This document shows, piece after piece, positions 42,691 through 57,950 of a DNA stretch of 64,000 bases. This DNA comes from Eledone cirrhosa. Its lineage: Eukaryota > Mollusca > Cephalopoda > Octopoda > Eledonidae. Under the pieces are notes generated by a model. It was not told the origin of the DNA and did no database searches. It was given only the letters and a program-made list of their open reading frames with translations. The position numbers were made by a program, and so were the translations under genes. Each line of letters starts with the position of its first letter. Positions within the stretch are counted from its first letter, which is position 1. The stretch spans positions 32,567,450 to 32,631,449 of the forward strand of contig OZ024741.1 in assembly GCA_964016885.1 (NCBI GenBank). Direction: 5' to 3'.

Positions 42691-45600
42691 TCTCAGTTGT
42701 TATACAACATGGCTGTATAATATTTGTATTTATTCCAGATGTAATATGCTTACATATCTCAGTTGTTATACAACATGGCTGTATATTATATGTATTTATT
42801 CCAGATGTAATAAGCCTACATATCTCAGTTGTTATACAACATGTCTGTATAATATTTGTATTTATCCCAGATGTAATAAGGCTACATATCTCAGTTGTTA
42901 TACAACATGGCTGTATAATATTTGTATTTATTCCAGATGTAATAAGCCTACATATCTCAGATGTTATACAACATGGCTGTATACTATTTGTATTTATTCC
43001 AGATGTAATAAGCCTACATATCTCAGATGTTATACAACATGGCTGTATAATATTTGTATTTATTCCAGATGTAATAAGCCTACATATCTCAGATGTTATA
43101 CAACATGGCTGTATCATATTTGTATTTATTCCAGATGTCATAAGCCTACATATCTCAGTTGTTATACAACATGGATGTATAATATTTGTATTTATTGCAG
43201 ATGTAATAAGCCTACATATCTCAGTTTTTATACAACATGGCTGTATAATATTTGTATTTATTCCAGATGTAATAAGCCTACATATCTCAGTTTTTATACA
43301 ACATGGCTGTATAATATTTGTAATTATTCCAGATGTAATAAGCATACATATCTCAGTTGTTATACAACATGGCTGTATAATATTTGTATTTATTCCAGAT
43401 GTAATAAGCCTACATATCTCAGTTGTTATACAACATGGCTGTATAATATTTGTATTTATTCCAGATGTAATAAGCCTACATATCTCAGATGTTATACAAC
43501 ATGGCTGTATAATATTTGTATTTATTCCAGATGTAATAAGCCTACATTTCGCAGTTGTTATACAGCATGGCTGTATAATATTTGTATTTATTCCAGATGT
43601 AATAAGCCTACATATCTCAGATGTTATACAACATGGCTGTATAATATTTGTATTTATTCCAGATGTATTAAGACTACATTTCGCAGTTGTTATACAGCAT
43701 GGCTGTATAATATTTGTATTTATTCCAGATGTAATAAGCCTACATATCTCAGATGTTATACAACATGGCTGTATAATATTTGTATTTATTCCAGATGTAA
43801 TAAGCCTACATATCTCAGATGTTATACAACATGGCTGTATAATATTTGTATTTATTCCAGATGTAATAAGCCTACATATCTCAGTTGTTATACAACATGG
43901 CTGTATAATATTTGTATTTATTCCAGATGTAATATGCTTACATATCTCAGTTGTTATACAACATGGCTGTATAATATTTGTATTTATTCCAGATGTAATA
44001 GGCCTACATATTTCAGTTGTTATACAACATGTCTGTATAATATTTGTATTTATCCCAGATGTAATAAGCCTACATATCTCAGTTGTTATACAACATGGCT
44101 GTATAATATTTGTATTTATTCCAGATGTAATAAGCCTACATATCTCAGATGTTATACAACATGGCTGTATACTATTTGTATTTATTCCAGATGTAATAAG
44201 CCTACATATCTCAGATGTTATACAACATGGCTGTATAATATTTGTATTTATTCCAGATGTAATAAGCCTACATATCTCAGATGTTATACAACATGGCTGT
44301 ATCATATTTGTATTTATTCCAGATGTCATAAGCCTACATATCTCAGTTGTTATACAACATGGCTGTATAATATTTGTATTTATTGCAGATGTAATAAGCC
44401 TACATATCTCAGTTTTTATACAACATGGCTGTATAATATTTGTATTTATTCCAGATGTAATAAGCCTACATATCTCAGTTGTTATACAACATGGCTGTAT
44501 AATATTTGTATTTATTCCAGATGTAATAAGCCTACATATCTCAGTTTTTGTACAACATGGCCGTATAATATTTGTAATTATTCCAGATGTAATAAGCCTA
44601 CATATCTCAGTTGTTATACAACATGGCTGTATAATATTTGTATTTATTCCAGATGTAATAAGCCTACATATCTCAGTTGTTATACAACATGGCTGTATAA
44701 TATTTGTATATATTCCAGATGTAATATGCCTACATATCTCAGTTGTTATACAACATGGCTGTATAATATTTGTATTTATTCCAGATGTAATAAGCCTACA
44801 TATCTCAGTTGTTATACAACATGGCTGTATAATATTTGTATTTATTCCAGATGTAATAAGCCTACATATCTCAGATGTTATACAACATGGCTGTATAATA
44901 TTTGTATTTATTCCAGATGTAATAAGCCTACATTTCGCCGTTGTTATACAGCATGGCTGTATAATATTTGTATTTATTCAAGATGTAATAAGCCTACATA
45001 TCTCAATTGTCATACAACATGGCTGTATAATATTTGTATTTATTCCAGATGTAATAAGCCTACATATCTCAGATGTTATACAACATGGCTGTATACTATT
45101 TGTATTTATTCCAGATGTAATAAGCCTACATATCACAGATGTTATACAACATGGCTGTATAATATTTGTATTTATTCCAGATGTAATAAGCCTACATATC
45201 TCAGATGTTATACAACATGGCTGTATCATATTTGTATTTATTCCAGATGTAATTAGCTTACATATCTCAGTTGTTATACAACATGGCTGTATAATATTTG
45301 TGTTTATTGCAGATGTAATAGGCCTACATATCTCAGTTGTTATACAACATGGCTGTATAATATTTGTATTTATTCCAGATGTAATAAGCCTACATATCTC
45401 AGTTGTTATACAACATGGCTGTATAATATTTGTATTTATTCCAGATGTAATAAGCCTACATATCTCAGATGTTATACAACATGGCTGTATACTATTTGTA
45501 TTTATTCCAGATGTAATAAGCCTACATATCTCAGATGTTATACAACATGGCTGTATAATATTTGTATTTATTCCAGATGTAATAAGCCTACATATCTCAG

Positions 45601-48600
45601 ATGTTATACAACATGGCTGTATCATATTTGTATTTATTCCAGATGTCATAAGCCTACATATCTCAGTTGTTATACAACATGGCTGTATAATATTTGTATT
45701 TATTGCAGATGTAATAAGCCTACATATCTCAGTTGTTATACAACATGGCTGTATAATATTTGTATTTATTCCAGATGAAATAAGCCTACATATCTCAGTT
45801 GTTATACAACATGGCTGTATAATATTTGTATTTATTCCAGATGTAATAAGCCTACATATCTCAGTTTTTATACAACATGGCTGTATAATATTTGTAATTA
45901 TTCCAGATGTAATAAGCCTACATATCTCAGTTGTTATACAACATGGCTGTATAATATTTGTATTTATTCCAGATGTAATAAGCCTACATATCTCAGTTGT
46001 TATATAACATGGCTGTATAATATTTGTATTTATTCCAGATGTAATAAGCCTACATATATCAGATGTTATACAACATGGCTGTATAATATTTGTATTTATT
46101 CCAGATGTAATAAGCCTACATTTCGCAGTTGTTATACAGCATGGCTGTATAATATTTGTATTTATTCCAGATGTAATAAGCCTACATATCACAGATGTTA
46201 TACAACATGGCTGTATAATATTTGTATTTATTCCAGATGTATTAAGACTACATTTCGCAGTTGTTATACAGCATGGCTGTATAATATTTGTATTTATTCC
46301 AGATGTAATAAGCCTACATATCTCAGATGTTATACAACATGGCTGTATAATATTTGTATTTATTCCAGATGTAATAAGCCTACATATCTCAGATGTTATA
46401 CAACATGGCTGTATAATATTTGTATTTATTCCAGATGTAATAAGCCTACATATCTCAGTTGTTATACAACATGGCTGTATAATATTTGTATTTATTCCAG
46501 ATGTAATATGCTTACATATCTCAGTTGTTATACAACATGGCTGTATAATATATGTATTTATTCCAGATGTAATAAGCCTACATATCTCAGTTGTTATACA
46601 ACATGTCTGTATAATATTTGTATTTATCCCAGATGTAATAAGGCTACATATCTCAGTTGTTATACAACATGGCTGTATAATATTTGTATTTATTCCAGAT
46701 GTAATAAGCCTACATATCTCAGATGTTATACAACATGGCTGTATACTATTTGTATTTATTCCAGATGTAATAAGCCTACATATCTCAGATGTTATACAAC
46801 ATGGCTGTATAATATTTGTATTTATTCCAGATGTAATAAGCCTACATATCTCAGATGTTATACAACATGGCTGTATCATATTTGTATTTATTCCAGATGT
46901 CATAAGCCTACATATCTCAGTTGTTATACAACATGGATGTATAATATTTGTATTTATTGCAGATGTAATAAGCCTACATATCTCAGTTTTTATACAACAT
47001 GGCTGTATAATATTTGTATTTATTCCAGATGTAATAAGCCTACATATCTCAGTTTTTATACAACATGGCTGTATAATATTTGTAATTATTCCAGATGTAA
47101 TAAGCCTACATATCTCAGTTGTTATACAACATGGCTGTATAATATTTGTATTTATTCCAGATGTAATAAGCCTACATATCTCAGTTGTTATACAACATGG
47201 CTGTATAATATTTGTATTTATTCCAGATGTAATAAGCCTACATATCTCAGATGTTATACAACATGGCTGTATAATATTTGTATTTATTCCAGATGTAATA
47301 AGCCTACATTTCGCAGTTGTTATACAGCATGGCTGTATAATATTTGTATTTATTCCAGATGTAATCAGCCTACATATCTCAGATGTTATACAACATGGCT
47401 GTATAATATTTGTATTTATTCCAGATGTATTAAGACTACATTTCGCAGTTGTTATACAGCATGGCTGTATAATATTTGTATTTATTCCAGATGTAATAAG
47501 CCTACATATCTCAGATGTTATACAACATGGCTGTATAATATTTGTATTTATTCCAGATGTAATAAGCCTACATATCTCAGATGTTATACAACATGGCTGT
47601 ATAATATTTGTATTTATTCCAGATGTAATAAGCCTACATATCTCAGTTGTTATACAACATGGCTGTATAATATTTGTATTTATTCCAGATGTAATATGCT
47701 TACATATCTCAGTTGTTATACAACATGGCTGTATAATATTTGTATTTATTCCAGATGTAATAGGCCTACATATTTCAGTTGTTATACAACATGTCTGTAT
47801 AATATTTGTATTTATCCCAGATGTAATAAGCCTACATATCTCAGTTGTTATACAACATGGCTGTATAATATTTGTATTTATTCCAGATGTAATAAGCCTA
47901 CATATCTCAGATGTTATACAACATGGCTGTCTACTATTTGTATTTATTCCAGATGTAATAAGCCTACATATCTCAGATGTTATACAACATGGCTGTATAA
48001 TATTTGTATTTATTCCAGATGTAATAAGCCTACATATCTCAGATGTTATACAACATGGCTGTATCATATTTGTATTTATTCCAGATGTCATAAGCCTACA
48101 TATCTCAGTTGTTATACAACATGGCTGTATAATATTTGTATTTATTGCAGATGTAATAAGCCTACATATCTCAGTTTTTATACAACATGGCTGTATAATA
48201 TTTGTATTTATTCCAGATGTAATAAGCCTACATATCTCAGTTGTTATACAACATGGCTGTATAATATTTGTATTTATTCCAGATGTAATAAGCCTACATA
48301 TCTCAGTTTTTGTACAACATGGCCGTATAATATTTGTAATTATTCCAGATGTAATAAGCCTACATATCTCAGTTGTTATACAACATGGCTGTATAATATT
48401 TGTATTTATTCCAGATGTAATAAGCCTACATATCTCAGTTGTTATATAACATGGCTGTATAATATTTGTATTTATGCCAGATGTAATAAGCCTACATATC
48501 TCAGATGTTATACAACATGGCTGTATAATATTTGTATTTATTCCAGATGTAATAAGCCTACATTTCGCAGTTGTTATACAGCATGGCTGTATAATATTTG

Positions 48601-51600
48601 TATTTATTCCAGATGTAATAAGCCTACATATCTCAGATGTTTTACAACATGGCTGTATAATATGTGTATTTATTCCAGATGTAATAAGCCTACATATCTC
48701 AGATGTTATACGACATGGCTGTATAATATTTGTATTTATTCCAGATGTAATAAGTCTACATATCTCAGATGTTATACAACATGGCTGTATAATATTTGTA
48801 TTTATTCCAGATGTAATAAGCCTACATATCTCAGATGTTATACAACATGGCTGTATAATATTTGTATTTATTCCAGATGTAATAAGCCTACATATCTCAG
48901 ATGTTATACAACATGGCTGTATAATATTTGTATTTATTCCAGATGTAATAAGCCTACATATCTCAGTTGTTATACAACATGGCTGTATAATATTTGTATT
49001 TATTCCAGATGTAATATGCTTACATATCTCAGTTGTTATACAACATGGCTGTATATTATATGTATTTATTCCAGATGTAATAAGCCTACATATCTCAGTT
49101 GTTATACAACATGTCTGTATAATATTTGTATTTATCCCAGATGTAATAAGGCTACATATCTCAGTTGTTATACAACATGGCTGTATAATATTTGTATTTA
49201 TTCCAGATGTAATAAGCCTACATATCTCAGATGTTATACAACATGGCTGTATACTATTTGTATTTATTCCAGATGTAATAAGCCTACATATCTCAGATGT
49301 TATACAACATGGCTGTATAATATTTGTATTTATTCCAGATGTAATAAGCCTACATATCTCAGATGTTATACAACATGGCTGTATCATATTTGTATTTATT
49401 CCAGATGTCATAAGCCTACATATCTCAGTTGTTATACAACATGGATGTATAATATTTGTATTTATTGCAGATGTAATAAGCCTACATATCTCAGTTTTTA
49501 TACAACATGGCTGTATAATATTTGTATTTATTCCAGATGTAATAAGCCTACATATCTCAGTTTTTATACAACATGGCTGTATAATATTTGTAATTATTCC
49601 AGATGTAATAAGCATACATATCTCAGTTGTTATACAACATGGCTGTATAATATTTGTATTTATTCCAGATGTAATAAGCCTACATATCTCAGTTGTTATA
49701 CAACATGGCTGTATAATATTTGTATTTATTCCAGATGTAATAAGCCTACATATCTCAGATGTTATACAACATGGCTGTATAATATTTGTATTTATTCCAG
49801 ATGTAATAAGCCTACATTTCGCAGTTGTTATACAGCATGGCTGTATAATATTTGTATTTATTCCAGATGTAATAAGCCTACATATCTCAGATGTTATACA
49901 ACATGGCTGTATAATATTTGTATTTATTCCAGATGTATTAAGACTACATTTCGCAGTTGTTATACAGCATGGCTGTATAATATTTGTATTTATTCCAGAT
50001 GTAATAAGCCTACATATCTCAGATGTTATACAACATGGCTGTATAATATTTGTATTTATTCCAGATGTAATAAGCCTACATATCTCAGATGTTATACAAC
50101 ATGGCTGTATAATATTTGTATTTATTCCAGATGTAATAAGCCTACATATCTCAGTTGTTATACAACATGGCTGTATAATATTTGTATTTATTCCAGATGT
50201 AATATGCTTACATATCTCAGTTGTTATACAACATGGCTGTATAATATTTGTATTTATTCCAGATGTAATAGGCCTACATATTTCAGTTGTTATACAACAT
50301 GTCTGTATAATATTTGTATTTATCCCAGATGTAATAAGCCTACATATCTCAGTTGTTATACAACATGGCTGTATAATATTTGTATTTATTCCAGATGTAA
50401 TAAGCCTACATATCTCAGATGTTATACAACATGGCTGTATACTATTTGTATTTATTCCAGATGTAATAAGCCTACATATCTCAGATGTTATACAACATGG
50501 CTGTATAATATTTGTATTTATTCCAGATGTAATAAGCCTACATATCTCAGATGTTATACAACATGGCTGTATCATATTTGTATTTATTCCAGATGTCATA
50601 AGCCTACATATCTCAGTTGTTATACAACATGGCTGTATAATATTTGTATTTATTGCAGATGTAATAAGCCTACATATCTCAGTTTTTATACAACATGGCT
50701 GTATAATATTTGTATTTATTCCAGATGTAATAAGCCTACATATCTCAGTTGTTATACAACATGGCTGTATAATATTTGTATTTATTCCAGATGTAATAAG
50801 CCTACATATCTCAGTTTTTGTACAACATGGCCGTATAATATTTGTAATTATTCCAGATGTAATAAGCCTACATATCTCAGTTGTTATACAACATGGCTGT
50901 ATAATATTTGTATTTATTCCAGATGTAATAAGCCTACATATCTCAGTTGTTATACAACATGGCTGTATAATATTTGTATATATTCCAGATGTAATATGCC
51001 TACATATCTCAGTTGTTATACAACATGGCTGTATAATATTTGTATTTATTCCAGATGTAATAAGCCTACATATCTCAGTTGTTATACAACATGGCTGTAT
51101 AATATTTGTATTTATTCCAGATGTAATAAGCCTACATATCTCAGATGTTATACAACATGGCTGTATAATATTTGTATTTATTCCAGATGTAATAAGCCTA
51201 CATTTCGCCGTTGTTATACAGCATGGCTGTATAATATTTGTATTTATTCAAGATGTAATAAGCCTACATATCTCAATTGTCATACAACATGGCTGTATAA
51301 TATTTGTATTTATTCCAGATGTAATAAGCCTACATATCTCAGATGTTATACAACATGGCTGTATACTATTTGTATTTATTCCAGATGTAATAAGCCTACA
51401 TATCACAGATGTTATACAACATGGCTGTATAATATTTGTATTTATTCCAGATGTAATAAGCCTACATATCTCAGATGTTATACAACATGGCTGTATCATA
51501 TTTGTATTTATTCCAGATGTAATTAGCTTACATATCTCAGTTGTTATACAACATGGCTGTATAATATTTGTGTTTATTGCAGATGTAATAGGCCTACATA

Positions 51601-54600
51601 TCTCAGTTGTTATACAACATGGCTGTATAATATTTGTATTTATTCCAGATGTAATAAGCCTACATATCTCAGTTGTTATACAACATGGCTGTATAATATT
51701 TGTATTTATTCCAGATGTAATAAGCCTACATATCTCAGATGTTATACAACATGGCTGTATACTATTTGTATTTATTCCAGATGTAATAAGCCTACATATC
51801 TCAGATGTTATACAACATGGCTGTATAATATTTGTATTTATTCCAGATGTAATAAGCCTACATATCTCAGATGTTATACAACATGGCTGTATCATATTTG
51901 TATTTATTCCAGATGTCATAAGCCTACATATCTCAGTTGTTATACAACATGGCTGTATAATATTTGTATTTATTGCAGATGTAATAAGCCTACATATCTC
52001 AGTTGTTATACAACATGGCTGTATAATATTTGTATTTATTCCAGATGAAATAAGCCTACATATCTCAGTTGTTATACAACATGGCTGTATAATATTTGTA
52101 TTTATTCCAGATGTAATAAGCCTACATATCTCAGTTTTTATACAACATGGCTGTATAATATTTGTAATTATTCCAGATGTAATAAGCCTACATATCTCAG
52201 TTGTTATACAACATGGCTGTATAATATTTGTATTTATTCCAGATGTAATAAGCCTACATATCTCAGTTGTTATATAACATGGCTGTATAATATTTGTATT
52301 TATTCCAGATGTAATAAGCCTACATATATCAGATGTTATACAACATGGCTGTATAATATTTGTATTTATTCCAGATGTAATAAGCCTACATTTCGCAGTT
52401 GTTATACAGCATGGCTGTATAATATTTGTATTTATTCCAGATGTAATAAGCCTACATATCACAGATGTTATACAACATGGCTGTATAATATTTGTATTTA
52501 TTCCAGATGTATTAAGACTACATTTCGCAGTTGTTATACAGCATGGCTGTATAATATTTGTATTTATTCCAGATGTAATAAGCCTACATATCTCAGATGT
52601 TATACAACATGGCTGTATAATATTTGTATTTATTCCAGATGTAATAAGCCTACATATCTCAGATGTTATACAACATGGCTGTATAATATTTGTATTTATT
52701 CCAGATGTAATAAGCCTACATATCTCAGTTGTTATACAACATGGCTGTATAATATTTGTATTTATTCCAGATGTAATATGCTTACATATCTCAGTTGTTA
52801 TACAACATGGCTGTATAATATATGTATTTATTCCAGATGTAATAAGCCTACATATCTCAGTTGTTATACAACATGTCTGTATAATATTTGTATTTATCCC
52901 AGATGTAATAAGGCTACATATCTCAGTTGTTATACAACATGGCTGTATAATATTTGTATTTATTCCAGATGTAATAAGCCTACATATCTCAGATGTTATA
53001 CAACATGGCTGTATACTATTTGTATTTATTCCAGATGTAATAAGCCTACATATCTCAGATGTTATACAACATGGCTGTATAATATTTGTATTTATTCCAG
53101 ATGTAATAAGCCTACATATCTCAGATGTTATACAACATGGCTGTATCATATTTGTATTTATTCCAGATGTCATAAGCCTACATATCTCAGTTGTTATACA
53201 ACATGGATGTATAATATTTGTATTTATTGCAGATGTAATAAGCCTACATATCTCAGTTTTTATACAACATGGCTGTATAATATTTGTATTTATTCCAGAT
53301 GTAATAAGCCTACATATCTCAGTTTTTATACAACATGGCTGTATAATATTTGTAATTATTCCAGATGTAATAAGCCTACATATCTCAGTTGTTATACAAC
53401 ATGGCTGTATAATATTTGTATTTATTCCAGATGTAATAAGCCTACATATCTCAGTTGTTATACAACATGGCTGTATAATATTTGTATTTATTCCAGATGT
53501 AATAAGCCTACATATCTCAGATGTTATACAACATGGCTGTATAATATTTGTATTTATTCCAGATGTAATAAGCCTACATTTCGCAGTTGTTATACAGCAT
53601 GGCTGTATAATATTTGTATTTATTCCAGATGTAATCAGCCTACATATCTCAGATGTTATACAACATGGCTGTATAATATTTGTATTTATTCCAGATGTAT
53701 TAAGACTACATTTCGCAGTTGTTATACAGCATGGCTGTATAATATTTGTATTTATTCCAGATGTAATAAGCCTACATATCTCAGATGTTATACAACATGG
53801 CTGTATAATATTTGTATTTATTCCAGATGTAATAAGCCTACATATCTCAGATGTTATACAACATGGCTGTATAATATTTGTATTTATTCCAGATGTAATA
53901 AGCCTACATATCTCAGTTGTTATACAACATGGCTGTATAATATTTGTATTTATTCCAGATGTAATATGCTTACATATCTCAGTTGTTATACAACATGGCT
54001 GTATAATATTTGTATTTATTCCAGATGTAATAGGCCTACATATTTCAGTTGTTATACAACATGTCTGTATAATATTTGTATTTATCCCAGATGTAATAAG
54101 CCTACATATCTCAGTTGTTATACAACATGGCTGTATAATATTTGTATTTATTCCAGATGTAATAAGCCTACATATCTCAGATGTTATACAACATGGCTGT
54201 CTACTATTTGTATTTATTCCAGATGTAATAAGCCTACATATCTCAGATGTTATACAACATGGCTGTATAATATTTGTATTTATTCCAGATGTAATAAGCC
54301 TACATATCTCAGATGTTATACAACATGGCTGTATCATATTTGTATTTATTCCAGATGTCATAAGCCTACATATCTCAGTTGTTATACAACATGGCTGTAT
54401 AATATTTGTATTTATTGCAGATGTAATAAGCCTACATATCTCAGTTTTTATACAACATGGCTGTATAATATTTGTATTTATTCCAGATGTAATAAGCCTA
54501 CATATCTCAGTTGTTATACAACATGGCTGTATAATATTTGTATTTATTCCAGATGTAATAAGCCTACATATCTCAGTTTTTGTACAACATGGCCGTATAA

Positions 54601-54830
54601 TATTTGTAATTATTCCAGATGTAATAAGCCTACATATCTCAGTTGTTATACAACATGGCTGTATAATATTTGTATTTATTCCAGATGTAATAAGCCTACA
54701 TATCTCAGTTGTTATATAACATGGCTGTATAATATTTGTATTTATGCCAGATGTAATAAGCCTACATATCTCAGATGTTATACAACATGGCTGTATAATA
54801 TTTGTATTTATTCCAGATGTAATAAGCCTA
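42290..54830. repeat. 6,270-bp (95-monomer) tandem block, two copies
   Basis: Copy 1 is about 42,290-48,560 and copy 2 about 48,560-54,830. Markers 6,270 bp apart include TATGTGTATT (42,392 and 48,662), AAGCATACATA (43,340 and 49,610), GTACAACATGGCCG (near 44,550 and 50,820), the CTCAATTG marker (44,978 and 51,248), GTTATATAAC (near 46,000 and 52,270) and GTCTACTATTTG (near 47,928 and 54,198). These rare changes sit at matching sites in both copies. This is the largest repeat period in the window. Confidence 0.9.
42735..48330. repeat. 3,762-bp (57-monomer) internal duplication
   Basis: Inside the 6,270-bp unit, GTAATATGCTTAC (near 42,741 and 46,503), CATGGATGTATAA (near 43,170 and 46,932) and TAGGCCTACATATTTCAG (near 44,000 and 47,762) are repeated at 3,762 bp. 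The 95-monomer unit is therefore 57 monomers plus a 38-monomer part that resembles a portion of the 57. Extents were not traced base by base. Confidence 0.72.
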
Positions 54831-56889
54831 CATTTCGCAGTTGTTATACAGCATGGCTGTATAATATTTGTATTTATTCCAGATGTAATAAGCCTACATA
54901 TCTCAGATGTTATACAACATGGCTGTATAATATGTGTATTTATTCCAGATGTATTAAGACTACATTTCGCAGTTGTTATACAGCATGGCTGTATAATATT
55001 TGTATTTATTCCAGATGTAATAAGCCTACATATCTCAGATGTTATACAACATGGCTGTATAATATTTGTATTTATTCCAGATGTAATAAGCCTACATATC
55101 TCAGATGTTATACAACATGGCTGTATAATATTTGTATTTATTCCAGATGTAATAAGCCTACATATCTCAGATGTTATACAACATGGCTGTATATTATTTG
55201 TATTTATTCCAGATGTAATAAGCCTACATTTCGCAGTTGTTATACAGCATGGCTGTATAATATTTGTATTTATTCCAGATGTAATAAGCCTACATATCTC
55301 AGTTGTTATACAACATGGCTGTATAATATTTGTATTTATTCCAGACGTAATAAGCCTACATATCTCAGTTGTTAAACAACATGGCTGTATAATATTTGTA
55401 TTTATTCCAGATGTAATAAGCCTACATATGTCAGATGTTATACAACATGGCTGTATAATATTTGTATTTATTCCAGATGTAATAAGCCTACATATCTCAG
55501 ATGTTATACAACATGGCTGTATCATATTTGTATTTATTCCAGATGTAATAAGCCTACATATCTCAGTTGTTATACAACATGGCTGTATAATATTTGTATT
55601 TATTGCAGATGTAATAAGCCTACATATCTCAGTTGTTATACAACATGGCTGTATAATATTTGTATTTATTCCAGATGTAATAGGCCTACATATCTCAGTT
55701 GTTATACAACATGGCTGTATAATATTTGTATTTATTCCAGATGTAATAAGCCTACATATCTCAGTTTTTATACAACATGGCTGTATAATATTTGTAATTA
55801 TTGCAGATGTAATAAGCCTACATATCTCAGTTGTTATACAACATGGCTGTATAATATTTGTATTTATTCCAGATGAAATAAGCCTACATATCTCAGATGT
55901 TATACAACATGGCTGTATAATATTTGTATTTATTCCAGACGTAATAAGCCTACATATCTCAGTTGTTAAACAACATGGCTGTATAATATTTGTATTTATT
56001 CCAGATGTAATAAGCCTACATATCTCAGATGTTATACAACATGGCTGTATAATATTTGTATTTATTCCATATGTAATAAGCCTACATATCTCAGATGTTA
56101 TACAACATGGCTGTATCATATTTGTATTTATTCCAGATGTAATAAGCCTACATATCTCAGTTGTTATACAACATGGCTGTATAATATTTGTATTTATTGC
56201 AGATGTAATAAGCCTACATATCTCAGTTGTTATACAACATGGCTGTATAATATTTGTATTTATTCCAGATGTAATAGGCCTACATATCTCAGTTGTTATA
56301 CAACATGGCTGTATAATATTTGTATTTATTCCAGATGTAATAAGCCTACATATCTCAGTTTTTATACAACATGGCTGTATAATATTTGTAATTATTGCAG
56401 ATGTAATAAGCCTACATATCTCAGTTGTTATACAACATGGCTGTATAATATTTGTATTTATTCCAGATGTAATAAGCCTACATATCTCAGTTGTTATACA
56501 ACATGGCTGTATAATATTTGTATTTATTCCAGATGTAATAAGCCTACATATCTCAGATGTTATACAACATGGCTGTATATTATTTGTATTTATTGCAGAT
56601 GTAATAAGCCTACATATCTCAGTTGTTATACAACATGGCTGTATAATATTTGTATTTATTCCAGATGTAATAAGCCTACATATCTCAGTTGTTATACAAC
56701 ATGGCTGTATAATATTTGTATTTATTCCAGATGTAATAAGCCTACATATCTCAGTTTTTATACAACATGGCTGTATAATATTTGTATTTATTCCAGATGT
56801 AATAAGCCTACATATCTCAGTTGTTATACAACATGGCTGTATAATATTTGTATTTATTCCAGATGTAATAAGACTACATATCTCAGTTG

Positions 56890-57892
56890 TTATACAACAT
56901 GGCTGTATAATATTTATATTTATTCCAGATGTAATACGCCTACACATCTCAGATGTTATACAACATGGCTGTATAATATTTGTATTTATTCCAGATCTAA
57001 TAAGCCTACATATTTCAGTTGTTAAACAACATGGCTGTATAATATTTGTATTTATTCCAGATGTAATAAGCTCTACATATCTCAGTTGTTATACAACATG
57101 GCTGTATAATATTTGTATTTATTCCAGATGTAATAAGCCTACATATCTCAGTTGTTATACAACATGGCTGTATACTATTTGTATTTATTCGAGATATAAT
57201 AAGCCTACATATCTCAGTTGTTATACAACATGGCTGTATAATATTTATATTTATTCCAGATGTAATACGCCTACACATCTCAGATGTTATACAACATGGC
57301 TGTATAATATTTGTATTTATTCCAGATCTAATAAGCCTACATATTTCAGTTGTTAAACAACATGGCTGTATAATATTTTTATTTATTCCAGATGTAATAA
57401 CCCTACATTTCCCAGTTGTTATACAGCATGGCTGTATAATATTTGTATTTATTCCAGATGTAATAAGCCTACATATCTCAGTTGTTATACAACATGGCTG
57501 TATAATATTTGTATTTATTGCAGATGTAATAAGCCTACATATCTCAGATGTTATACAACATGGCTGTACACTATTTGTATTTATTCCAGATGTAATAAGC
57601 CTACATATCTCAGATGTTATACAACGTGGCTGTATAATATTTGTATTTATTCCAGATGTAATAACCCTACATTTCCCAGTTGTTATACAGCATGGCTGTA
57701 TAATATTTGTATTTATTCCAGATGTAATAAGCCTACATATCTCAGTTGCTATACAACATGGCTGTATAATATTTGTATTTATTGCAGATGTAATAAGCCT
57801 ACATATCTCAGATGTTATACAACATGGCTGTACACTATTTGTATTTATTCCAGATGTAATAAGCCTACATATCTCAGATGTTATACAACGTG
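56890..57892. repeat. 331-bp and 264-bp short duplications
   Basis: The set ATATTTATATTTATTCC, GTAATACGCCTACACATC, AGATCTAATAAG and GTTAAACAAC appears at about 56,908-57,025 and again 331 bp later (5 x 66 + 1). Immediately after, CCCTACATTTCCCAG appears at about 57,402 and 57,666, 264 bp (4 monomers) apart. Both are copied at about 60,600-61,590 in the second 3,698-bp block. AGATCT (a BglII site) is a rare variant in this array, and most copies lie here. Confidence 0.8.
57061..57080. repeat. +1 indel monomer (GCTCTAC)
   Basis: GTAATAAGCTCTAC replaces GTAATAAGCCTAC, adding one base. It ends the preceding long forward frame. The copy is at 60,768. Confidence 0.88.
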
Positions 57893-57934
57893 GCTGTATA
57901 ATATTTGTATTTATTCCAGATGTAATAAGCCTAC

Positions 57935-57950
57935 ATATCTCCCATTGTTA
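57935..57950. repeat. +1 indel monomer (CTCCCATTG)
   Basis: CATATCTCCCATTG replaces CATATCTCAGTTG, adding one base. The copy is at 61,639. Confidence 0.88.
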
